IMG/VR virus record: IMGVR_UViG_3300033141_005645
Coordinates: 1-47,348 of that record
Reading direction: 5' to 3' (one strand)
DNA length: 47,348 bases
Origin: a virus
Part shown: positions 1-7,637 of the stretch, piece by piece
Numbering within the stretch: position 1 is the stretch's first letter
Layout of the letters: the number at the start of each line of letters is the position of its first letter
Notes under the pieces: model-generated
Told to the model about the DNA's origin: nothing
The model's database searches: none
The model's input: only the letters and a program-made list of their open reading frames with translations
Translations under genes and position numbers: made by a program

Positions 1-86
1 ACACGCAAGAACCGTTCGAGCCGTGGGAAGCTGCGCGGCGAAGATATGAAGCCCGCGAGGGCAAAGGAGACGGCGATGGCAAGTGA
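1..86 (+). CDS. 3' end of zinc-ribbon protein gene (partial, duplicate of right end)
   Basis: This is the last part of the gene complete at 46949-47320, present again because the contig ends overlap. Its frame runs into the TGA at 84-86 and overlaps the start of the next gene at 76. It is not an independent gene. Confidence 0.8.
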   Translation, partial: TQEPFEPWEAARRRYEAREGKGDGDGK

Positions 87-114
87 TATGAAGCTAATCA
101 CGGTTGACGAAATC
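1..114. repeat. 114-bp terminal direct repeat (left copy)
   Basis: Bases 1-114 are identical to 47235-47348. The repeat carries the end of one zinc-ribbon gene and the start of the next small gene. It means the contig closes into a circle of about 47,234 bp, as expected for a circularly permuted or replicating phage, or it reflects an assembler overlap. The sequence alone cannot separate these from a true short terminal repeat. Confidence 0.95.
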
Positions 115-324
115 AGGCGTATCGCGAAGGAGCACAACTTGCCCGCCGTTATCGTGCTCTGTACCGACGGAGACCGGGTCGGCTATACGAGCTATGGCCG
201 CGACCGGAAGGCGTGTAACGCAACGCGCGATCTAGCGGAGAAAATCCTCCGGCTCATTGAACCTGATGATGTGATGTGGAGACTGCGCAACGTCCTGCAA
301 TTGGGCGAAGGGAAGCTCGGCTGA
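76..324 (+). CDS. small hypothetical early protein upstream of helicase
   Basis: An 82-residue protein starting MASDMKL. I chose the ATG at 76 because AAAGGAG lies just upstream; an in-frame ATG at 46 lacks a good SD. It ends one base before the DnaB-like helicase gene and its start overlaps the end of the preceding zinc-ribbon gene, so it sits in the middle of the early operon. There is no signal peptide, membrane segment or recognised motif. The C-terminus looks helical. Function unknown; a replication accessory role is only suggested by position. Confidence 0.75.
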   Translation: MASDMKLITVDEIRRIAKEHNLPAVIVLCTDGDRVGYTSYGRDRKACNATRDLAEKILRLIEPDDVMWRLRNVLQLGEGKLG

Positions 325-325
325 G

Positions 326-1822
326 ATGGACGATGTGCGCGATCCTGTGGTTGACGAATATCTGCACCGGATGCCGCCGCACTCCCGCGATATTGAGGAA
401 GCGGTGCTGTCGGCCGTGATGCAGGACCCGGTTGAAGCGATGCCGGCGGCGCTGGAAATGCTGTCGCGGCCGTCGTTCTACATCGAAAGCCATCAGATGA
501 TCTGGGACGCGATGGAGCGGCTGCACGCGCGCGGGATAGCACCGGGCCGTGCCGTGCTCACCGCCGAGATGGAAACCCTCGACCGGCTGGCGGATGTGGG
601 CGGCGAGACTTACCTGATGCGCGTCGAGGCGGCGGTGCCGGACGCGTCGCAAGTGCGTACGCACTGCGAAGTGCTGCGGGAAAAAAAGCTCAAGCGCGAC
701 CTGCTCGACGAGATGCGCAAGGTTGAGGACGGGATATACAGCCGGGGAGCGCCGCTGGAGCTCCCGGACGCGCTCGACAAGATCGAGGCCGTCACGACGA
801 AGACGGCGATGGCGCTCGACAAGAGCGAGGTCGTGACGGGCGCGCAGGCGGTCGACGCCTGCATCGAGCAGGGCTTTTACGAATACCAGGACGAGGACGG
901 GCGTCACCGCTGGGCTAAAGTCTGGGGGTATCCCTGCGGCTTGAAGCATCTCGACTTCATCCTGCACGGGTTCCGGCGCGGCGGGATGTCGCTCGTGCTT
1001 TCTATGCCCAACGTCGGCAAGACGATGCTGCTGCTCAACATGGCGAACTGGTTCAGTTCGCACGAGCATCCGACGCTCTTTTTCTCGCTCGAGCAGCCGC
1101 GCGGGGAGATCGGGCACCGATTGTTAGCTATCCGCTCAAACGTGCGCGACGACGACCTGAGTAAGGAAAAGGGCATCGACCCGAAGGTGATGCTCGAAGT
1201 GAAGCGGGCGGCCGACGACCTGCGGGAGATGCCGCTTTACATCGATGACCGGGAACGGCTGAGCCTGCGGGCTTTCAAGAGCGAAGTTCGCAAGGCTGTG
1301 CGGCGGCACGGCGTTCACGTCGTGATGGTGGACTTTGTGCAGTTGATGGACAAGTCGGATATGCGCGAGGAGCGCGAAGACCTGCGCTACAGCACCATCG
1401 CCTACGGCATGAAGGCGCTCGCGCGTGAGCTCGGCATTCACATTTTCATCGCCAGCCAGATGAACCGCGAGGCGGTCAAGCGCTCGATCGAGGGCACCGG
1501 CCCGCGCCTGGGCGACACGAAGGAATCGGCGGGGCTGGAGGAGGCGAGCGACATCGTGCTGGGCCTGTGGAACCCGAAGCTCAAGAAAAAGGAGGAGGAC
1601 GACGACGAAGCCATCAAGCGCGCGTCGCGCCTGGTCAACATCCGCGTGCTCAAAAACCGGCACGGTCCGGGCAAGGGGCTGCGCGCCGACGTGAGTATGC
1701 TGCCCGGGCGGGCGGAGATGCGGGCGGTGCTGAAGAGCAGCGATGTTGACGAAACCGACGACCTGATGAACGCGGACCCGCCGCCGCCCGAAGATGCGGA
1801 GCCGATGGACTTGGACCTGTAA
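326..1822 (+). CDS. dnaB: replicative DNA helicase, DnaB-like
   Basis: A 498-residue RecA-fold helicase that should unwind the phage replication fork as a hexamer. Residues 15-115 resemble the DnaB N-terminal helical domain (SRDIEEAVLSAV). The Walker A loop is SMPNVGKTM near 226-234, Walker B is VVMVDFVQL near 342-350, followed by SQMNRE near 387 and a KNRHG arginine-finger-like segment near 453. The C-terminal tail is acidic and proline-rich. Its stop overlaps the next start by one base (TAATG), which suggests translational coupling with the putative initiator/loader. Length fits DnaB. No intein is visible. Confidence 0.96.
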   Translation: MDDVRDPVVDEYLHRMPPHSRDIEEAVLSAVMQDPVEAMPAALEMLSRPSFYIESHQMIWDAMERLHARGIAPGRAVLTAEMETLDRLADVGGETYLMRVEAAVPDASQVRTHCEVLREKKLKRDLLDEMRKVEDGIYSRGAPLELPDALDKIEAVTTKTAMALDKSEVVTGAQAVDACIEQGFYEYQDEDGRHRWAKVWGYPCGLKHLDFILHGFRRGGMSLVLSMPNVGKTMLLLNMANWFSSHEHPTLFFSLEQPRGEIGHRLLAIRSNVRDDDLSKEKGIDPKVMLEVKRAADDLREMPLYIDDRERLSLRAFKSEVRKAVRRHGVHVVMVDFVQLMDKSDMREEREDLRYSTIAYGMKALARELGIHIFIASQMNREAVKRSIEGTGPRLGDTKESAGLEEASDIVLGLWNPKLKKKEEDDDEAIKRASRLVNIRVLKNRHGPGKGLRADVSMLPGRAEMRAVLKSSDVDETDDLMNADPPPPEDAEPMDLDL

Positions 1823-2835
1823 TGCCATACACTCAAAGACACTGGGGTTGGCAGGACCACGAGCCGGCGGTCAGCCTGTCGGACAACGCCTTTAGGCTGC
1901 TGCCGCACCTGACGGACAACAAGCTGATGAACCGCGCGGCGCTCTACCAGGCGTCGCCGGAGACGCTCGCGGCCATCGCGCGCATGACCGTGGACGAGGT
2001 GAACGAAGCGGTGACGGAGCTTGTGGACCGCGAGATCATCCTTTACGACGAGGATACGCGCTGCGTGTTCGTGATCGACCATATCGCCGATAACTTCTTC
2101 AAAGAAGAAGGGCAGTTGAAGCGGGACTCAACGGGCCTGGGGCTGATCAAGGACCTGCGGCGGTGCTCGGATATGTCGCTGTATCCGCGAGTGCTGGAAG
2201 TCTACCCGGAACTCGTGGAGCTGGTGCCGAAACCGGAAGTTCCCCGGCGGGCGCGCCTGAACGGGAAAAACGGGCAATCGGGCAAGCTGCAATTCGACCC
2301 GAAGCCGCCGCCTGAGCCGCAAGTCACGGAAGCCGAGCAAAAGTACCTGGCGCTGCGCGACCGCGTGAAGCCTGCGCTCGTGAGCATATACGACGGATGC
2401 GCGGCCATCATGCAGGAGCACTCGCGGCAGCCGCGAAAAGCTAACGACTTCAACGGGATGGCCGACGACCTGCGGGCGATACGGAAGGTCGCCGAGAACA
2501 CGAAAGGCATAATCGAGCACGTGCTGCCGGCGCTGAAGGCGATCTACGTCGAGCGCCGCGAATATATGCAGTACTTCACGTCGGGCAATGGCCGGATCGA
2601 TACACTAAGAGGCCTGGCGGCGAAGTGGAGCGACGGCACGATGAAGGCGGTAGGGCTGGTGAACCGGTATCTCGCGGGCTGCGACCAGTGTCAGGTCAGC
2701 GATGCCGAGCGCGCCGAGGAGCTCCGGCGGCTGAAGATTGAGTACCGGGAGCTGAAGCAGGCGCCGGGCGTTACCGAAGACGAGCTCGCCGACGCGCGCG
2801 CGCGGATCGCCGAACTGGAGGGCGGCGGTGGGTAA
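1822..2835 (+). CDS. putative replication initiator/helicase loader, winged-helix type
   Basis: A 337-residue protein. Residues 15-95 (FRLLPHLTDNKLMNRAALYQ onward) have the pattern of the winged-helix N-terminus of phage replisome organisers: a landing helix, a repeated helix-turn-helix and a short hairpin ending CVFVIDH. The middle is basic and proline-rich. The C-terminal 60 residues form a charged coiled coil (AEELRRLKIEYRELKQ). It is coupled to the DnaB-like helicase by a TAATG overlap, the usual place for an initiator or loader. No catalytic motif is seen. The role rests on context and fold impression, so it is an inference. Confidence 0.55.
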   Translation: MPYTQRHWGWQDHEPAVSLSDNAFRLLPHLTDNKLMNRAALYQASPETLAAIARMTVDEVNEAVTELVDREIILYDEDTRCVFVIDHIADNFFKEEGQLKRDSTGLGLIKDLRRCSDMSLYPRVLEVYPELVELVPKPEVPRRARLNGKNGQSGKLQFDPKPPPEPQVTEAEQKYLALRDRVKPALVSIYDGCAAIMQEHSRQPRKANDFNGMADDLRAIRKVAENTKGIIEHVLPALKAIYVERREYMQYFTSGNGRIDTLRGLAAKWSDGTMKAVGLVNRYLAGCDQCQVSDAERAEELRRLKIEYRELKQAPGVTEDELADARARIAELEGGGG

Positions 2836-3193
2836 GAAGGACGCGCCAGGCCGCAAGCAGGTGCACTCGTTCGCCAACATGGCGCGCGTGGAAGCGGGCA
2901 AGGGTATCGCGTCGGCTGACGCGCTGCCGGGACCGGAAGACTTAGACCATTACGAACGGCTCTGTAACGCGCTGCTGAAGAGATTGTACGTCCTCTATCC
3001 GAAGACTCCCTGGAAGGTGGATGCCTGGCGGTGTAAGCGGCTGATGCTGGAAAGCTACAGCGAAATCCTCCAAAATTTGCGGGGGCGAAGGATACTAATT
3101 GTGATGCGCACGGTTGAGAGAGCTGTGCGGATGGTGGACCGGGACGCGAAGGCTATAATGAGGGAGATGCTCGGTGGAAGAAACGCTCGATAA
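2828..3193 (+). CDS. hypothetical protein in replication operon
   Basis: A 121-residue basic protein with a GTG start at 2828, overlapping the previous gene by 8 bases. The N-terminus is polar (MGKKDAPGRKQVHSFANMAR) and the rest is predicted helical. There is no Cys cluster, no membrane span and no family I recognise. Position between the initiator-like gene and the next small gene suggests an accessory DNA-metabolism role, but nothing in the sequence shows it. Confidence 0.65.
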   Translation: MGKKDAPGRKQVHSFANMARVEAGKGIASADALPGPEDLDHYERLCNALLKRLYVLYPKTPWKVDAWRCKRLMLESYSEILQNLRGRRILIVMRTVERAVRMVDRDAKAIMREMLGGRNAR

Positions 3194-3431
3194 GCGGCTA
3201 AAAAGACTGGGGATTGTGGGTTTCGAGAAGTACTACGAAGTACTCCGCGAGGGCAAGGGCCTGCGCGTGCGGCTGCCGAAGGCGGAGCTGAAAGCTGACA
3301 AGGGATTTCTGGACCGGGTTTTCGGGCACCACCAGTTGACGGTGCTGCAGGGCAAGGGAAAGCTCGTGCACCGGCGGACGGTGGAGAACCCGGACGACTG
3401 GGTTTTGGAGTATGATGTGGTGGAGGTGTGA
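3174..3431 (+). CDS. small hypothetical protein
   Basis: An 85-residue basic protein with a GTG start at 3174, preceded by AGGGAG and overlapping the previous gene by 20 bases. Residues alternate charged and hydrophobic positions (VRLPKAELKADKGFLDRVFG) and end in a possible beta strand (DWVLEYDVVEV). No family recognised. Confidence 0.6.
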   Translation: MEETLDKRLKRLGIVGFEKYYEVLREGKGLRVRLPKAELKADKGFLDRVFGHHQLTVLQGKGKLVHRRTVENPDDWVLEYDVVEV

Positions 3432-3432
3432 T

Positions 3433-3954
3433 GTGTACGCAGAGCGAATACGGGAATTACGCGACATGGTGGAGAAGGGCGGGCAAATTAGATTGTCGTC
3501 TGCCGAAGTAAGCGACCTTCTCAATGCAAAGGAGCTTATGGCTGTTCCGCCACCGGTTGAACTTGCTGCTCTCCAAGCAGAGGCCAAGCGGTTACAGAAG
3601 GCTCCGATGGATGATGACAACAACACGGAAGTAAACGAGGATGTGATTCGACGGCTGGGCGTGCGTGGCTTGAGCATGGGCGTGAAGTATACGTTGATGA
3701 CGGAGTCGGAACGGCTGGCCGCTGAGAGTGCTGACGGGATGCAGATGGTCACCGAGGACGGCGTGCAATTTGTAATCCCGATGGAGACGGTAATTCAACT
3801 TGTTGAGAAGATATACGGCTACCTTCTGGAGAAACTGATTATAGTAGGTTGGGAGGACTATGAGCGGAAGCACGTTTTGACGGTGCCAGGGGAAGATGCT
3901 TTCTGCCTGAACTATAGGTTGCGCCCGCGAAAACCGCCGGGCAAGGATGCATAA
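3433..3954 (+). CDS. hypothetical protein
   Basis: About 173 residues. The GTG at 3433 is preferred because GGAGGT lies at 3422-3427; a longer reading from the ATG at 3412 has no SD and would begin MMWWRCD. The protein has an acidic, helical N-terminal half and a hydrophobic helix (IQLVEKIYGYLLEKLIIVGW) that is amphipathic rather than clearly transmembrane. It overlaps the next start by TAATG. Function unknown. Confidence 0.6.
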   Translation: MYAERIRELRDMVEKGGQIRLSSAEVSDLLNAKELMAVPPPVELAALQAEAKRLQKAPMDDDNNTEVNEDVIRRLGVRGLSMGVKYTLMTESERLAAESADGMQMVTEDGVQFVIPMETVIQLVEKIYGYLLEKLIIVGWEDYERKHVLTVPGEDAFCLNYRLRPRKPPGKDA

Positions 3955-4166
3955 TGAGAAAAATGCCCAATGACATCGAGCGCGGCATCTGCCGCTGGTT
4001 GAGAAGGGTCGCGGCGGGACTACGCTGGTTCGGCGCACCAATCGCACAGAAGATACGTATCCTGCGGATATTGTTCTACTTATATCCCAAGGCTAGTATT
4101 GATGCCGCAAACACGCAGGAACGATGCGATGATATTCTATCGGGCAAGCATCTTTCTGGCGACTGA
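3954..4166 (+). CDS. small basic hypothetical protein
   Basis: A 70-residue protein rich in Arg and Trp near the start (CRWLRRVAAGLRWFG), coupled to the previous gene by a TAATG overlap. It has an amphipathic basic helix that could bind nucleic acid or membrane. No recognised family. It is followed by a short spacer with a stable hairpin. Confidence 0.5.
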   Translation: MRKMPNDIERGICRWLRRVAAGLRWFGAPIAQKIRILRILFYLYPKASIDAANTQERCDDILSGKHLSGD

Positions 4167-4228
4167 CCGGCTGACGACTGATGGCTGTATCCCTTGACGC
4201 CCACCGGGCAATCGGGATATACTGACCG

Positions 4229-4245
4229 TGATGTGTTGTACCTCC
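4229..4245 (-). other. orphan copy of the ParB-gene SD leader
   Basis: Seventeen bases, TTGGAGGTACAACACAT on the minus strand, match exactly the SD leader of the ParB-like gene at 8515-8531. Here the base after it gives ATC instead of ATG and no gene follows. It may be a relic of a rearranged gene start. Confidence 0.5.
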
Positions 4246-4261
4246 AAGTTCAGCGCATCAA

Positions 4262-4283
4262 GCGGGGGGCTTCGGCTCCCCGC
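4262..4283 (+). other. UUCG-loop hairpin upstream of nuclease gene
   Basis: GCGGGGGGC-TTCG-GCTCCCCGC forms a nine-pair stem (one G-U) with a TTCG tetraloop, 20 bases before the nuclease start. There is no T tract, so it is not a normal intrinsic terminator. It may affect mRNA stability or translation of the nuclease. Confidence 0.6.
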
Positions 4284-4303
4284 GCTGTATCCGGGCAAAC
4301 GCG

Positions 4304-4783
4304 ATGAGAGTTCTAGCGATAGTTCTGGCTGTGCTGTTGATAACATCCGGCGCCGCGAACGCTGCGGGCCGGCCCGCGACGCTCGTTGAGATCACCGACG
4401 GGGATACCATCAAGGTCGAGTATGCGGGCAAGCGCGAATCCGTGCGGCTCATCGGCGTGGATACGCCCGAATCCTGGGCGCGGCGCGGCGGGAAGTGGCT
4501 GCACGTTGACGAGCCCTACGCGTCGGAAGCCGCAGACTTCCTGGCGGCGATGCTCGACGGGCGAGCCGTCACGCTGACGTTCGACGCGGGCGAGCGCGAC
4601 CGCTACGGGCGGCTGCTGGCCTACGTCTGGGCTGACGGCATCTTCGTCAACGCGCAGCTCCTGCGCTGGGGCTACGCCCGGCTCTACATCGTGCCGCCGA
4701 ATTCCGCGCAGGCTGAACGCCTGGCGGCGGCGGAATCCGTCGCGCGGGCTGAGGGGATAAACGTCTGGCCGGGCGGCGCGTAA
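4304..4783 (+). CDS. secreted staphylococcal-type (thermonuclease family) nuclease
   Basis: A 159-residue SNase-fold protein predicted to hydrolyse DNA or RNA with calcium. Residues 1-20 form a signal peptide with a likely cut after ANA. Counterparts of the catalytic residues are visible: D34 in DGDT, R48, D53 and E56 in RLIGVDTPES, and R103 in YGRLLAYVW. All key residues are present, so it should be active and exported. No clear SD is visible; a UUCG hairpin lies just upstream. It is the last gene of the early operon, facing the leftward SNF2 gene. A secreted nuclease could degrade external DNA or act in the periplasm during infection. Confidence 0.92.
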   Translation: MRVLAIVLAVLLITSGAANAAGRPATLVEITDGDTIKVEYAGKRESVRLIGVDTPESWARRGGKWLHVDEPYASEAADFLAAMLDGRAVTLTFDAGERDRYGRLLAYVWADGIFVNAQLLRWGYARLYIVPPNSAQAERLAAAESVARAEGINVWPGGA

Positions 4784-4790
4784 AATACCG

Positions 4791-4858
4791 CGTGAAACGC
4801 CGCGTGAACCGACCGCGTGAAACGCCGCGTGAACCGACCGCGTGAAACGCCGCGTGAA
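4791..4858. repeat. 25-bp tandem repeat, 2.7 units
   Basis: Two full units start CGTGAAACGCCGCGTGAACC at 4791 and 4816, with a partial third at 4841. Each unit contains a 12-13 bp half repeat (CGTGAAACGC, CGCGTGAACC). It lies in the convergent gap after the nuclease gene. No coding role is visible. Confidence 0.9.
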
Positions 4859-4912
4859 TTGTGCAAATTCCGTGCAGAAAACGGGTCGGATTCCGTGCAG
4901 GCAAATCTCAAC

Positions 4913-4938
4913 GCGCCGTCGCCATAGCGCTATGGCGC
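4913..4938. repeat. palindrome related to family A hairpins
   Basis: GCGCCGTCGCCATAGC and GCTATGGCGC form an element with a perfect 18-bp palindrome at 4920-4937. It matches the family A layout (GTCGC, then AGCTATGG) but with GCGCC/GGCGC ends. It sits between two converging operons and could also act as a bidirectional transcription barrier. Confidence 0.6.
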
Positions 4939-5032
4939 GTCGGCGACTAGGTCTCAGAATGGCATGGCTTCCAGGTCGTGGACGGGTCGTTTCGGCGCGT
5001 GGCGGGCGATTGTGCAAGCCGAATCCGGGCCT

Positions 5033-5066
5033 ACTCCGCCGAAGTAGCTTCGGCTACGAAGGCTGG
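5033..5066. repeat. imperfect palindromic repeat
   Basis: CCGAAG-TAG-CTTCGG forms a hairpin, followed by CTACGAAGGCTGG. It lies in the non-coding convergent interval 4784-5081. The other bases there show only GC-rich sequence and no supported gene. Confidence 0.5.
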
Positions 5067-5081
5067 ACGGATCGGACGGAT

Positions 5082-6653
5082 TCACGCCGAACGCATCCGG
5101 CGTTCAAGTTCGGCGGCTGCATCGCGCATCACGACACGGGCGCCGACGTCCTCTGCGCTTCCCATCACGGCGTTGATAACTCGCAGCTTCCGGTCGCAGC
5201 GTTCTAAGATGAACTCGTCTAAGGTTCCCGGCGCGTAGCTGTAGTATGCGGTCACGTCGCGGGATTGCCCGATGCGATGGCAGCGGTCCTCAGCCTGCAG
5301 GTGGACCGCGGGCGACCAGTCGAATTCGGCGAACACGACCGTATTGGCGCATTGCAGGTTCAGCCCCAGGCCCGCGACGCGCAAGCTGGCGAGCAAAATA
5401 CGGCTATCGCCATCCCTGAACTCAGCGACGGCTTCGGCGCGCTCAGCGTTATCCTGGTGGCCTGTAAGCGGCATCGGGTTGTAGGCCGCGAGCTTTTGCG
5501 TGTAGCCATGGATCGCGCCCTGGTGGTGGGCGAACAGCACCACTTTGCGTGTGCTGTCGGCGTCCAGCAGCGTCTGGAGCCATTCAGCGAGCGCGGGCAC
5601 TTTGAGCAAACCCGTCGCGTGGCGTTCGCGCGACAGCGCCGCCATAGAGCGGGCGTTGCGTTCGGGGATGCTCAGCTCGCCGTCGTCGGAGTAGTACTGC
5701 GCGGCGATCTCGCGCATGTGCTTGTCGTACTGCGCGCCGTCGATGTCGACCGCCTGGTGGTGCCGCAACTTCGCCGGAAGGTCGGCGCCGACGTCGGACT
5801 TGGTGCGGCGGAGCATCACCTCACGCGCCAGCAATTCTCCGAAGTCCTTCGGGCGCACCATCGCATACCGGCCGTGACTCAGCGGGTAGAGCCATTCGCG
5901 CGAGAATTCAGCGAACTTGCCCAGCAGGTCGGGCTTGATAGCGTGCAGGATCGGCCAGAGCTCATCGCCGCGATTGTAAATCGGGGTACCGGACAGTCCG
6001 ACGGCGTAGCGCGGTGGGCTATCGGCAAGCATTCCCTTGATTGCCGCGAACCGCGCCGTCTTGCGGCTGCGCAGCGCCTGGACTTCGTCGAGTATCAGCG
6101 TGACGATGCCGCGCCGGGCTAAGTCGGGCGCGCGGCCGGGCGATGCGAGGTGGTTGTTGGTTGCTGGTTGTTGGTTGTTGGAGCGGCGCGCTTGCGCGCC
6201 GAAGCCTCGGCGAAGGCGGGGGGATAGCAGGTCATAATGGGCAAGGTAGAAGTCTGCGGCCGGCAGCGGGCGCGATGCCAGACCTTTGAGCCGGTGGCAT
6301 CGCGGGCGGGTTCCGTCGGAAAACCGGATGAACCGGGCAATCTCAGCTTCCCACTGGGTTAGCAGCGCCGACGGCGCGAGTATCAACGCGGGCAAGGAAT
6401 CGCCGGCGGCGGCGATGAATGCCAGCGCCTGGATCGTCTTGCCCAGGCCCATATCGTCGGCCAGCAGCGCCCGGCCGTCGCGGGCAAGCATGAAGTCGAC
6501 GCCCGCCGCCTGGAACGGGTAGAGCTCGCCGTTGAAGTGCGGCTGACGCGGGGCGGGAAAGTGGATTAGCGCCGTTTGCCGCCCGCTAGGGCGAACCGGT
6601 ATCACCGGCTGAACCGACGCGGGCGTTCGGAATAATGTGGTCTGAGCTTCCAT
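5082..6653 (-). CDS. SNF2-family DNA-dependent ATPase/helicase
   Basis: About 523 residues from the ATG at 6653, chosen because GAGG lies six bases upstream; an ATG at 6665 is too close to it. Superfamily 2 motifs appear in order: Walker A DMGLGKT (67-73), Walker B variant DEVQ (189-192), SGTP (221-224), and motif VI EDRCHRIGQ (455-463). SNF2 enzymes translocate on duplex DNA and remodel protein-DNA complexes. Between motifs Ia and II a 35-residue segment containing SNNQQPATNN is encoded by inserted repeat DNA. It is the last gene of the leftward operon. Likely roles are replication, recombination or a modification-linked function with the nearby methyltransferases. Confidence 0.93.
   Translation of the reverse strand: MEAQTTLFRTPASVQPVIPVRPSGRQTALIHFPAPRQPHFNGELYPFQAAGVDFMLARDGRALLADDMGLGKTIQALAFIAAAGDSLPALILAPSALLTQWEAEIARFIRFSDGTRPRCHRLKGLASRPLPAADFYLAHYDLLSPRLRRGFGAQARRSNNQQPATNNHLASPGRAPDLARRGIVTLILDEVQALRSRKTARFAAIKGMLADSPPRYAVGLSGTPIYNRGDELWPILHAIKPDLLGKFAEFSREWLYPLSHGRYAMVRPKDFGELLAREVMLRRTKSDVGADLPAKLRHHQAVDIDGAQYDKHMREIAAQYYSDDGELSIPERNARSMAALSRERHATGLLKVPALAEWLQTLLDADSTRKVVLFAHHQGAIHGYTQKLAAYNPMPLTGHQDNAERAEAVAEFRDGDSRILLASLRVAGLGLNLQCANTVVFAEFDWSPAVHLQAEDRCHRIGQSRDVTAYYSYAPGTLDEFILERCDRKLRVINAVMGSAEDVGARVVMRDAAAELERRMRSA
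6123..6227. repeat. repeat cluster inserted in frame in SNF2 gene
   Basis: The segment holds TTGGTTGTTGGTTGCTGG-type repeats and the palindrome GGCGCGCTTGCGCGCC, followed by GCCTCGGCGAAGGCGGGG. It encodes about 35 residues (including NNQQPATNN) that interrupt the ATPase between motifs Ia and II without breaking the frame. The same T/G-rich repeat recurs at 12023, 13363 and 14389. Confidence 0.8.
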
Positions 6654-6687
6654 GATGTACCTCATTTCCGGGCGTTCCCGGTTCCCC

Positions 6688-6711
6688 GGCGCGGGTCCTT
6701 CAGCCCGCGCC
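6688..6711. repeat. perfect 8-bp inverted repeat between genes
   Basis: GGCGCGGG and CCCGCGCC are separated by 8 bases in the gap between the SNF2 gene and the small gene upstream of it. It could form a hairpin in the leftward transcript. There is no T tract after it. Confidence 0.7.
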
Positions 6712-6731
6712 AGGCTGGGCGCGCTGAGCGG

Positions 6732-6992
6732 CTAGGTGCGAAGGCCGAGCTCCATTTCTCCGCCATCGTTGGTGGCGGCGTAAACATGGCGCTCATACTT
6801 CGTCAAGCCCTCGGATGCGCACCGCAGAATGTGTGCGGCATCTCCTATCGCGCTATGCTCGAGACCGTTGAGCTCGTCAAGCGCGTCCTGGCGCTCAAAC
6901 CCGTCACCGTTGAACAGCAACAGTTCTATCCCTTCCGCGAGTTCGCGGGCAGTAGTCAGGATGTCGCTTCGGGTTCTGGTTGTCGCTTCCAT
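6732..6992 (-). CDS. small hypothetical protein
   Basis: An 86-residue acidic, mostly helical protein with AAGGAGA seven bases before the ATG. It lies between the zinc-ribbon gene and the SNF2 gene, with palindromic spacers on both sides. There is no membrane segment or Cys pair. Family not recognised. Confidence 0.65.
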   Translation of the reverse strand: MEATTRTRSDILTTARELAEGIELLLFNGDGFERQDALDELNGLEHSAIGDAAHILRCASEGLTKYERHVYAATNDGGEMELGLRT

Positions 6993-7008
6993 ATTCGTCT
7001 CCTTGTCA

Positions 7009-7074
7009 CAGGCTCAGGTCTACCGAGACCTGGCATAGCCCAGGCCACCGAGTCGGACGGCGGCGCTGAGCCTG
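7009..7074. repeat. nested palindrome filling the spacer
   Basis: Outer arms CAGGCTCAG (7009-7017) and CTGAGCCTG (7066-7074) are perfect; inside them CAGGTC and GACCTG pair as well. The element occupies nearly all of the 84-bp gap between two leftward genes. It looks like another captured host palindrome. Confidence 0.75.
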
Positions 7075-7076
7075 CG

Positions 7077-7637
7077 CTACCGGTGGAGCTGGACGGCGGT
7101 ATTCTCAAAGCACGCCCAGCAAAGCCCGGTGAGGCTGTCAAGTTCATCGGGCGCGAACTTGCGCGCGCAGCTCCGGCAGTGGAGCGGGCCGGGCGGTTCG
7201 GGAACTTCGAAGTCTGGAGCTTCCGGTGTGGATTCGCGTTCGACGGCGGCCTGGCAGGCCGGGCAAAGGTTGGTATCGAGGTCGAGCGTTTCATCGGGGA
7301 ACTCGCGCCAGCATCCGAAGCATGGCCAGAGCTTCTCTAGGGGACGGCCCATTTCGTCGTACGCTTCCCGGTAGTCGTCGCGCGCCCGGGCGATAAGGCT
7401 CTCAACGTAGCGGTCGAGTTCGGCATCCTGGTCTGTCGGGCGTTCAACCGGCGCGTGGTGGACGGCGGGCAAATCGGGCAAATCGGCAATGCAGTCGAGA
7501 AGTGACGCTTGGCCGTAGATGGTGCCCTGGCCGGGTACCTGGCGGATCCGGCGGCGGGTCGGTTCGCTTGTGCAGGCGAATTCCCGGCGCGCATCGGCGG
7601 CGGTCCTGGGTTCCGGTTTGGTGGTGGTGGTGCTCAT
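7077..7637 (-). CDS. double zinc-ribbon protein of unknown function
   Basis: A 186-residue protein with two Cys-pair sets: CFGC and CPAC in the middle, CRSC and CWAC near the C-terminus. The N-terminal third is basic and polar. Each set could bind one zinc ion, which suggests DNA, RNA or protein binding. Its ATG overlaps the stop of the ParB-like gene by four bases (ATGA), so the two are probably translated together. No enzyme motif is visible. Confidence 0.7.
   Translation of the reverse strand: MSTTTTKPEPRTAADARREFACTSEPTRRRIRQVPGQGTIYGQASLLDCIADLPDLPAVHHAPVERPTDQDAELDRYVESLIARARDDYREAYDEMGRPLEKLWPCFGCWREFPDETLDLDTNLCPACQAAVERESTPEAPDFEVPEPPGPLHCRSCARKFAPDELDSLTGLCWACFENTAVQLHR

Noticed and set aside
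254-1117. Minus-strand 287-codon frame over the helicase
   Set aside because: Antisense shadow of a gene with clear helicase motifs.
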